Shown here in pieces: positions 1 through 3,891 of a DNA stretch of 9,044 bases. Within the stretch, counting starts at the first letter, position 1. Each line of letters opens with the position of its first letter. The translations under genes were made by a program, and so were the position numbers. Source of the DNA: JBAWAP01 sp049589355 (GTDB taxonomy: Bacteria; Chloroflexota; Anaerolineae; VGOG01); the NCBI GenBank assembly GCA_049589355.1, contig JBAWAP010000370.1, positions 1 to 9,044 of the forward strand. Direction: 5' to 3'. Below the pieces are notes generated by a model that saw only the letters and a program-made list of their open reading frames with translations, did no database searches and was not told the origin of the DNA.

Positions 1-173
1 TCATCTCACTCCACTCTCCAAGTTGCAACAATGCATCTTGGTGTTGCTGGGTTTCTCACTGGACATCTACACCAGACTTTGCACGGATTTTCTAAAACCG
101 CCCTGAAAATGGGCGAACCATAGGTTATACAACGTGATTTGGCTGAAGTACTGCGTTTTCAACCTGCTTACTG

Positions 174-595
174 ATGAGCAATAACCCTCTGAAGTCGCTT
201 GCCGACTACAGCCGTTTTGTGGCTGAATTGGCTGGCCGTCCATCTGTCGAACGCTCTACCGTAGTTGTCTGGTCTACCAGTCCTTACACAGGAGTTGCTG
301 AGGGAGACATCTTCTTCGCTCAAGGATTTCGGCTACGGATAAGGCAAGAGCTAGATTTTGAGGCGGGCCTCATCACGTCGTATGGATGTACCAGGGCGAG
401 GAACGCTTGTATTGGTACGATGACTTTCCGCATCCCAATGACCCGACATTGGCATCAACCTTCCCCCACCACAAACACGTTCCACCTGACATCAAACGCA
501 ATCGTGTGCCCGCGCGAGAGATGAGTTTCATCCATCCCAATTTGCCTGTCATCATTCAGGAGATTGAAGAACTCATAAGGCGAAAGACGGCCTAA
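174..595 (+). pseudogene. DUF6516 (TumE-like) toxin gene, frameshifted
   Basis: Two overlapping reading frames together make one DUF6516-type protein. This family is known as the toxin-like member of small toxin-antitoxin pairs. The N-terminal half, from ATG 174, begins M-S-N-N-P-L and runs through an acidic strand region ending L-I-T-S-Y-G near 386. The second half continues in another frame from about 386 with E-R-L-Y-W-Y-D-D, then the family's F-P-H-H-K-H-V motif, then a terminal helix ending in TAA 593-595. Joining them needs one extra base near 384-386, so a 1-nt loss (or a sequencing error) is the simplest explanation. No slippery sequence is visible. I see no partner antitoxin in the 173 bases upstream, where all frames close quickly. 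The shortened copy at 3284-3447 has the same M-N-N-P-L start and a similar C-terminus. The family call is fairly sure; whether the gene is truly dead is less so. Confidence 0.72.
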
Positions 596-648
596 CACGG
601 GGTGGAGTGGATGCAAAAAACGCGTCGCTCAACCGCATGCCGTTAGGC
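590..648 (+). other. attC-like (59-base element) recombination site, candidate
   Basis: GCCTAAC at 590-596 fits the integron R'' core RYYYAAC, and GTTAGGC at 642-648 fits the R' core GTTRRRY. The two are perfectly complementary, and the whole is 59 bp. Inside them GGTGGAGT (601-608) can pair with GCTCAACC (627-634) with one mismatch and one wobble, as L'' and L' do in attC sites. The TAA of the upstream toxin gene is embedded in GCCTAAC, which is typical of cassette genes. No integron integrase and no second complete attC are visible, so this is a structural match and not a proven cassette. Confidence 0.45.
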
Positions 649-775
649 GACACCCCTCGCCCGGCAGGTTCCGCCCGCTCAGAGTCCCACGATGAGCAGT
701 GCCAACGCTGACAGGGCCAAGGTCTTCCGCATGGGGTTTCTCATGTACGGCAAGCGGCCGTCGGTAAAGGAGACG
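645..775 (+). repeat. Dispersed repeat, longest copy (A plus B parts)
   Basis: Part A (645-712) matches 3459-3526, with the first 24 bases identical. Part B (about 714-775) matches 1478-1564 and 2866-2937. Read in the frame starting at ATG 692, it encodes the beginning of a small peptide (M-S-S-A-N-A-D, then V-F-R-M-G-F-L-M-Y-G-K-R-P-S-V). That frame runs open into the DUF433 gene, but the DUF433 start at 782 is better supported, so the fusion is probably not translated as one protein. This is the only copy where A and B are joined, so the full element probably looked like this. Confidence 0.7.
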
Positions 776-781
776 AGAGCC

Positions 782-1033
782 ATGAAAACTTCCCTATCCC
801 AAAGAATCGAGATTAACCCGGACATCTTGATGGGTAAGCCCGTGATCGCTGGCACGCGTATCCCGATCTACCTGATTCTCAATTTGTTGGCTTCGGGTTA
901 TGATGAAGAGCGCATCATCCAGGCTTATCCGATCCTGACTGGTGAAGATATCCGGGCTGCCCTATGGTATGCGGAACAGCGCATGCGTTATGAGGAAGTG
1001 TACCCCCTCACCGTGGCGGAGGCGCCCGCGTGA
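782..1033 (+). CDS. DUF433 family antitoxin (COG2442-like)
   Basis: This 83-residue protein carries the DUF433 signature G-K-P-V-I-A-G-T-R-I-P at about residues 18-28. A helix-turn-helix-like stretch follows (L-L-A-S-G-Y-D-E-E-R-I-I-Q-A-Y-P, then L-T-G-E-D-I-R-A-A-L-W-Y-A). DUF433 proteins are predicted VapB-type antitoxins that bind DNA and neutralise a PIN-like nuclease partner. I start at ATG 782 because AAAGGAG (766-772) sits 9 nt upstream and the family fold begins at once. The in-frame ATG at 692 would add 30 residues derived from a dispersed repeat. The stop overlaps the GTG of the DUF5615 gene (GTGA, 1030-1033), a typical coupled antitoxin-toxin arrangement. The antitoxin is intact while its toxin is broken. 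The family is clear; DNA binding is inferred. Confidence 0.88.
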   Translation: MKTSLSQRIEINPDILMGKPVIAGTRIPIYLILNLLASGYDEERIIQAYPILTGEDIRAALWYAEQRMRYEEVYPLTVAEAPA

Positions 1034-1436
1034 CCCTTTCATTCCTGGCCGACGAGAACATCCCTTCGACAGGCTCAGGACACCGCTCACCTGAATCGGC
1101 TGCACACCTCGAAGCACTGGGCTATCCATGTCGCAGCCTGTGCCGCGAGGGCCCTCGGCGGCTGAGTGATCGGGAAATTGTCGCCTTGGCCAAGCGCGAA
1201 GGCAAGTCATCCTCACCCATGATCTCGACTTTGGGCAAATCTACTACTTCGCCGAAGAGGGTCAGGTAGGGATACTCGTGCTGCGATTGCGCCATCAGAC
1301 CGTGGAAGTGGTGAACGACGTCCTCCAGCGTTTCCTGCTGTCCAAAGCCTGGACCGAGCAGCAACTGCGAAAAAGCCTGGTGATTCTCTCCGAGACCACC
1401 TACCGAGTCTACCAAGGTCCACGCGGCGAATTCTAA
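1030..1436 (+). pseudogene. DUF5615 PIN-like toxin gene, repeat insertion plus frameshift
   Basis: DUF5615 (COG4634) proteins are small PIN-like predicted ribonucleases paired with DUF433 antitoxins. The start is GTG 1030, overlapping the antitoxin stop. The N-terminus L-A-D-E-N-I-P holds the usual first acidic pair. About nine extra residues (S-T-G-S-G-H-R-S-P) then interrupt the first helix, encoded by a repeat at about 1065-1091. The frame continues through L-S-D-R-E-I-V-A-L-A-K-R-E-G and is lost at about 1205. One missing base puts the rest in another frame: V-I-L-T-H-D-L-D-F-G (the second acidic motif), then I-L-V-L-R-L-R-H-Q, ending at TAA 1434-1436. A restored protein would be about 135 residues, somewhat longer than is typical. 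The toxin is probably inactive unless the frameshift is a sequence error. The insertion could be tolerated on its own. Confidence 0.8.
1065..1091 (+). repeat. Small intragenic repeat with TTCGACAGGCTCAG core
   Basis: The core TTCGACAGGCTCAG (1065-1078) matches 12 of 14 bases of TTCGACGAGCTCAG at 6061-6074 inside grpE. It lies exactly where the DUF5615 protein has extra residues. On the minus strand it reads L-S-L-S-K-G, a peptide signature I associate with a widely dispersed short repeat. The right border is approximate. Confidence 0.6.
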
Positions 1437-1477
1437 TCCCCCATCTGATCCTGGGCATCGGCGGGGCCCCGTGGGCC

Positions 1478-1564
1478 GGGGCCAAGGTTTTCCGGATGGG
1501 GCTCCTCATGTACGGCAAGCGGCCATCAGTATCGGAGATCCTGTGCGCCTTGCGGCAGGCGTGA
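1478..1564 (+). repeat. Dispersed repeat, part B copy 2
   Basis: This copy lies in the 210-bp gap between the DUF5615 pseudogene and yefM. Read from about 1481 it gives A-K-V-F-R-M-G-L-L-M-Y-G-K-R-P-S-V-S-E-I-L and then C-A-L-R-Q-A and TGA at 1562-1564. This is the most complete C-terminal reading of the repeat-borne peptide. No start codon or ribosome site belongs to it here, so it is probably a relic. The rest of the gap from 1437 to 1477 shows nothing I can identify. Confidence 0.65.
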
Positions 1565-1586
1565 TGGGCGTTCGGAACACCCCTAC

Positions 1587-1614
1587 TTGACAATTTCGCA
1601 AAATGATGTACAGT
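1587..1614 (+). promoter_or_regulatory. Promoter of yefM-yoeB
   Basis: TTGACA (1587-1592) is a perfect -35 box. The best -10 at a normal distance is TACAGT (1609-1614), 16 nt away and inside the palindromic operator. The -10 match is 4 of 6. Transcription would start near 1621, leaving a short leader before GGAGGT (1637-1642) and ATG 1646. Confidence 0.6.
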
Positions 1615-1625
1615 ATTACTGTACA
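1607..1625. promoter_or_regulatory. YefM-type operator palindrome
   Basis: A perfect 19-bp palindrome has 9-bp arms around T1616. It holds TGTACA at 1607-1612 and again at 1620-1625, centres 13 bp apart. TGTACA is the core hexamer reported for the E. coli YefM-YoeB operator. The palindrome covers the -10 region, so binding of YefM or YefM-YoeB would block the polymerase and give autorepression. Confidence 0.8.
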
Positions 1626-1645
1626 TTTTCTGGCTTGGAGGTGTT

Positions 1646-1942
1646 ATGGCCATTCAAACAACTTATACCCAGGCGCGTGGCAATCTTGCGTCGCTTTGGG
1701 ATGAGGTCACTCTCAATCGTGAGATCGTAATCATCGAACGTCGCGGAGCGGAGCCGGTGGCCCTAATCTCGGCCGACGAACTGGAAGGGTTGATGGAGAC
1801 CGCCTATCTGTTAAGGTCGCCCAAGAATGTAGAACGCCTGTTGACAGCACTGGGGCGAGCCCAACGGAAGGAAGGAACTCCACAGACCGTAGGCGAACTG
1901 AAAAGAGAGGCCGGCCTTGACGGAGTCACGGAAGAAGGGTAG
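1646..1942 (+). CDS. yefM: Antitoxin of the Phd/YefM family
   Basis: This 98-residue protein has the Phd/YefM layout. The N-terminal DNA-binding half carries T-Y-T-Q-A-R-G-N-L-A-S-L-W-D-E-V, then I-V-I-I-E-R-R-G-A-E-P-V-A-L-I-S-A-D-E-L (about residues 27-47). The C-terminal half begins with the YefM-like Y-L-L-R-S-P-K-N-V-E-R-L-L and is expected to wrap around and inhibit the toxin. GGAGGT precedes ATG 1646 closely. The gene overlaps yoeB by 26 nt, and a TGTACA operator lies just upstream, so the pair is probably autoregulated. It appears intact, unlike most toxin modules nearby. The C-terminal tail is rather long for the family but lacks features. Confidence 0.92.
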   Translation: MAIQTTYTQARGNLASLWDEVTLNREIVIIERRGAEPVALISADELEGLMETAYLLRSPKNVERLLTALGRAQRKEGTPQTVGELKREAGLDGVTEEG

Positions 1943-2213
1943 AGGCGAAAGGAAACAACGCGACGCTGTCTTCCATCCCGAGTTTATAGAGGACCTGCGG
2001 TACTGGGTACAAACGGATCGGAAGATGGCATTACGGGTGCTAAGGATAGTAGAGGACATTCTCCGAGACCCGTTCAAGGGGATGGGAAAGCCAGAGCCAT
2101 TGAAGTATCTGGCGGAGGGAGCCTGGTCTAGGCGATTGACGCAAGAACACCGCATCGTATACCTGGTAAGTGAGGACCGGATAGACTTCTTGCAAGCGCG
2201 CTACCACTACTGA
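1917..2213 (+). CDS. yoeB: Toxin mRNA interferase, Txe/YoeB family
   Basis: YoeB toxins enter the ribosomal A site and cut mRNA there, and YefM neutralises them. The protein has the core Y-W-V-Q-T-D-R-K, G-K-P-E-P-L-K-Y, W-S-R-R-L-T-Q-E-H-R-I-V-Y and the C-terminal R-Y-H-Y. By alignment with E. coli YoeB, the catalytic Glu46, Arg65 and His83 correspond to Glu60, Arg79 and His97 here, so the active site looks complete. The start is TTG 1917, preceded by AGAGG (1906-1910) with 6-nt spacing. It lies inside the end of yefM, and no in-frame ATG occurs before the conserved core. This gives 98 residues, 14 more than the E. coli protein, all at a basic N-terminus, so the exact start is uncertain. The gene is intact. 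Confidence 0.92.
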   Translation: MTESRKKGRGERKQRDAVFHPEFIEDLRYWVQTDRKMALRVLRIVEDILRDPFKGMGKPEPLKYLAEGAWSRRLTQEHRIVYLVSEDRIDFLQARYHY

Positions 2214-2238
2214 AGGTATTGCCTGCGGGCACTCTATG

Positions 2239-2244
2239 TATAAT
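2239..2244 (+). promoter_or_regulatory. Possible -10 box for the aspartic protease gene
   Basis: TATAAT is a perfect -10 hexamer in the gap after yoeB. No good -35 lies 16-18 nt upstream; the nearest, TTGCCT (2219-2224), is only 14 nt away. It would give a leader of about 80 nt before ATG 2334. This is weak as a promoter call. Confidence 0.3.
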
Positions 2245-2333
2245 TGACACAACTCAACGAAACTTGGCCGATGGGTGCGAGGGTGCCCTTGATGGTTGCT
2301 CAGGCCAACGAAGCAAACGAGGAGGTACAACTA

Positions 2334-2711
2334 ATGGCCATTATCGAGAAAGAGATCAAACTGGTGGGTTCCAAAGGGGAGCACGAACTGACGGGCCTGT
2401 TCGACAGCGGAGCCACCTACTCCTGCATTGACCGGGACTTAGCCAAGAAATTGGAGATGCTCACCCCCCTCCCCATTCCCATCTCTTTGGAGACGGCGGA
2501 GAAGGGGAGCGCGGTGAAAGTGACAGAAAGGGTCACTCTGGACTTTCACCTGGACGGATACCGTTTCTCAGATGAGTTCATGGTCATCCCTGGTCTCTCA
2601 AGTCAGCTCATCATTGGGGCCAAGACGATGCAAGCCTGGCGCTTTAAGCTCGACTTCGAGGCGGATGAAGTGATCATTGATCCCCGGGTGACCAGGCTGC
2701 GGCTGTTGTGA
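2334..2711 (+). CDS. Retropepsin-like aspartic protease, single domain
   Basis: This 125-residue protein has the one-lobe aspartic protease pattern. It includes L-F-D-S-G-A-T-Y-S at about residues 22-30, with catalytic Asp24. A flap-like region follows in the middle. The second hydrophobic motif L-I-I-G-A-K-T-M is at 92-99, where retropepsins have I-I-G-R/D. Such proteins must dimerise to form one active site. I start at ATG 2334 because GGAGGT (2321-2326) sits 7 nt before it and the domain begins directly; the in-frame ATG at 2244 lacks such a site. There is no signal peptide, membrane segment, or adjacent gag- or reverse-transcriptase-like gene, so it acts in the cytoplasm and is not part of a visible retroelement. 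Its substrate is unknown. Neighbours are toxin modules with no evident functional link. Confidence 0.8.
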   Translation: MAIIEKEIKLVGSKGEHELTGLFDSGATYSCIDRDLAKKLEMLTPLPIPISLETAEKGSAVKVTERVTLDFHLDGYRFSDEFMVIPGLSSQLIIGAKTMQAWRFKLDFEADEVIIDPRVTRLRLL

Positions 2712-2742
2712 GGCAACGGATGGGCAGCGGATAAAACGGGGT

Positions 2743-2855
2743 GACTACTCAGGCTGTCATTGCGAGCGAAGCGAAGCAATCCCCAAGCCGCAAGGAGGAG
2801 ATTGCTTCGTCGCAAAAAACGCTCCTCGCAATGACATGGGCTGAGCAGTTACAAA
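2743..2855. mobile_element. Hairpin MITE/REP-like element
   Basis: The outer arms TGTCATTGCGAG (2755-2766) and CTCGCAATGACA (2825-2836) are perfect inverted repeats. Inner arms CGAAGCAATC (2772-2781) and GATTGCTTCG (2800-2809) add a second perfect pair. Weaker complementarity (ACTCAGG against GCTGAGCAGT) extends the element to about 2743-2855. Similar CATTGCGAG / GAAGCAATC palindromes are scattered in many bacterial genomes. It has no coding capacity of its own. The flanks share cggataa-like sequence, possibly a target duplication, but this is weak. Confidence 0.75.
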
Positions 2856-2865
2856 ACGGATAAGT

Positions 2866-2937
2866 TACGGGGCTTCTAATGTAAGGCAAGCGGCCATGGG
2901 TATCGGAGATCCTGCGCGCCTTGCGGCAGGCGTGATA
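2866..2937 (+). repeat. Dispersed repeat, part B copy 3, decayed
   Basis: This copy aligns with the second half of 1478-1564, including the shared stretch GGCAAGCGGCCAT and the ending TTGCGGCAGGCGTGAT. The methionine-tyrosine region is broken by a TAA created in frame (taatgtaagg), so this copy cannot encode the full peptide. It lies directly after the MITE and before the promoter at 2956. Confidence 0.65.
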
Positions 2938-2955
2938 TGTGTGCGGGCATTGTAG

Positions 2956-2984
2956 TTGCATCTTTCGGCTTGTTGGTGTATACT
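2956..2984 (+). promoter_or_regulatory. Promoter of the antitoxin-like gene at 3018
   Basis: TTGCAT (2956-2961) and TATACT (2979-2984) are separated by 17 nt, each differing little from the sigma-70 consensus. Transcription would begin about 2991, a short distance before GGAGGTGA (3007-3014). Confidence 0.65.
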
Positions 2985-3017
2985 AAACCTAGCTTGAATT
3001 GGGCGCGGAGGTGAATG

Positions 3018-3287
3018 ATGAGTCTACACGAGATCTTGACCGATATTCATGTGCTTGAGACCGAACTCCTAGACTTCGAGCGCAAATACGATGTTCGCTC
3101 CGAGACTTTCTATGCTGCTTACGTGAATGGTGAAGAGCCAGAAGATGACAGTTGGGTGTTAGATTTTGGTGAGTGGGCCAGTGTGTATCGGACCTGGCTT
3201 GCCCGCCAAGCTGAATACCGCAACGAAGTTCAACGCCTTCAGCCACAAGCGCCTAGTCTGGCCGGCCTGATTCGAGTAGCGGTATGA
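3018..3287 (+). CDS. Small antitoxin-like partner of DUF6516
   Basis: This is an acidic 89-residue protein with no membrane segment. The part L-D-F-E-R-K-Y-D-V-R-S-E-T-F-Y-A-A-Y-V-N-G and the later D-F-G-E-W-A-S-V-Y resemble small proteins I know encoded just upstream of DUF6516 toxins. That, plus the ATGA overlap (3284-3287) with a DUF6516 remnant, suggests an antitoxin role; direct function is unknown. GGAGGTGA (3007-3014) is followed by two ATGs. I prefer 3018 because 3015 is only 3 nt from GGAGG; using 3015 adds one Met. The gene has a good promoter and is intact although its toxin is not, so it may be an orphan antitoxin. Confidence 0.75.
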   Translation: MSLHEILTDIHVLETELLDFERKYDVRSETFYAAYVNGEEPEDDSWVLDFGEWASVYRTWLARQAEYRNEVQRLQPQAPSLAGLIRVAV

Positions 3288-3447
3288 ACAACCCACTGCG
3301 TACACCAGAAGACTACGAATTGTTTCTATACACGCTCACTATGTCAAACACAATCGTATTCCTGCACCGGAAATGAGTTTTACTCGTCCCAATCTTCTTG
3401 TACTGATTCGGGAGATTGAAGCACTGTCGAAGCAAAGCGCCGCCTAA
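3284..3447 (+). pseudogene. DUF6516 toxin remnant with internal deletion
   Basis: The ATG at 3284 overlaps the previous stop and starts M-N-N-P-L-R-T-P-E-D-Y-E-L-F-L-Y-T-L, a DUF6516-type N-terminus. After about 3336 the sequence jumps, in another frame, to the family's C-terminus (N-R-I-P-A-P-E-M-S-F-T-R-P-N-L, ending at TAA 3445-3447). The full-length relative at 174-595 has about 85 residues between these points, so a central deletion removed the core and shifted the frame. The remaining 30-codon frame closes at a TGA near 3376. The stop again lies in GCCTAAC (3442-3448), but no matching GTTRRRY follows, so the attC-like site is not preserved here. Confidence 0.75.
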
Positions 3448-3458
3448 CCCGCGCGTAC

Positions 3459-3526
3459 AGGCGACACCCCTCGCCCGGCAGGCTACACCCGCTCAGAGCC
3501 CTGCGATGAGCGACGCCAACGCTGAC
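3459..3526 (+). repeat. Dispersed repeat, part A copy 2
   Basis: The first 24 bases are identical to 645-668, and the next 44 differ at only a few positions from 669-712. As in the first copy, it lies directly downstream of a DUF6516 gene. Read in the small-ORF frame it gives M-S-D-A-N-A-D after the A part, then diverges into the terminator. Confidence 0.75.
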
Positions 3527-3532
3527 GATGGA

Positions 3533-3565
3533 AATAGCCGAGTTGATAAACCTAACTCGGCTATT
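3533..3565 (+). terminator. Perfect 12-bp stem-loop, terminator-like
   Basis: AATAGCCGAGTT (3533-3544) and AACTCGGCTATT (3554-3565) are perfectly complementary around a 9-nt loop. The following ctcttgcccc is only a weak T-tract. On the minus strand the stem is preceded by A-rich bases, so it may work in both directions. It separates the toxin-antitoxin strip from the chaperone promoter 12 bases later. Confidence 0.7.
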
Positions 3566-3576
3566 CTCTTGCCCCG

Positions 3577-3635
3577 AAACTCTAACAAAACTCTAATACT
3601 CTTCTAGCGTTATTCTAACACAGATAGGGTAAAAT
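3577..3635 (+). promoter_or_regulatory. Chaperone promoter 1: four 11-bp TCTAAY repeats plus -10
   Basis: Direct repeats TCTAAC (3581), TCTAAT (3592), TCTAGC (3603) and TCTAAC (3614) start exactly 11 bp apart, on one face of the helix. A -10 box TAAAAT (3630-3635) begins 10 nt after the last repeat, and no canonical -35 is present. The same arrangement occurs at 7652-7710. The long identical stretches between the two are 3577-3597, 3603-3611 and 3613-3622. The spacing is like Pho boxes bound by PhoB-type activators, which replace the -35 box. The regulator is unknown. Confidence 0.8.
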
Positions 3636-3669
3636 ATAGGCGTAAACCATCAGGGGAAGGAGCGGCAAG

Positions 3670-3891
3670 ATGAAGATGGTCTGCGCCAACTGCGGCATCG
3701 AGTTCAACTGGCAACCGACTATCGTGGATGGGGTGGTCTATTGCTGCATCGGCTGCAGCCAGGGTGGCCCCTGTGACTGCGACTACAACAACTTGCCGCA
3801 GCCAGGCGACCACACGGCACTGGCATCCCTTCCCCAAGATGATGAATTCGTAGAGAGGAGTGTAAAATATGAGCAAGATTGTTGGTATTGA
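3670..3891 (+). CDS. Small seven-cysteine, probably metal-binding protein
   Basis: This 73-residue protein is the first gene after the repeat-controlled promoter, and its end overlaps dnaK by 23 nt, implying translational coupling. Cysteines fall at 5, 8, 25, 26, 29, 35 and 37: a C-x2-C knuckle, a spacer with W14, then Y-C-C-I-G-C and G-G-P-C-D-C-D-Y. This fits a zinc-ribbon or TRASH-like metal site. The C-terminal 35 residues are acidic and probably flexible. GGAAGGAG (3654-3661) precedes ATG 3670. I do not know a proven function. Possibilities, all inferred from context, are a metal- or redox-responsive chaperone accessory, a regulator of the operon, or a metal store. The second ATG, two codons in, could also be the start. 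Confidence 0.75.
   Translation: MKMVCANCGIEFNWQPTIVDGVVYCCIGCSQGGPCDCDYNNLPQPGDHTALASLPQDDEFVERSVKYEQDCWY

Noticed and set aside
375..395. Programmed frameshift in the DUF6516 gene
   Set aside because: There is no slippery heptamer, stimulatory stem or known recoding in this family. Mutation or sequence error is simpler.
692..781. A longer DUF433 protein starting at ATG 692
   Set aside because: The extra 30 residues come from the dispersed repeat, and ATG 782 has a good ribosome site and matches the family start.
2244..2333. N-terminal extension of the aspartic protease from ATG 2244
   Set aside because: It overlaps the only -10 box, has no good ribosome site, and adds no domain, while ATG 2334 follows GGAGGT.
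3442..3470. A second attC-like site after the deleted DUF6516 copy
   Set aside because: GCCTAAC is present but no GTTRRRY partner follows within a usual distance.
3416..3607. A 63-codon plus-strand open frame after the DUF6516 remnant
   Set aside because: It reads through the repeat and the terminator stem and has no ribosome site.
3577..3635. CIRCE (HrcA) or HAIR (HspR) operator before the chaperone units
   Set aside because: No TTAGCACTC-N9-GAGTGCTAA or CTTGAGT-N7-ACTCAAG inverted repeat is present. The elements are direct repeats.
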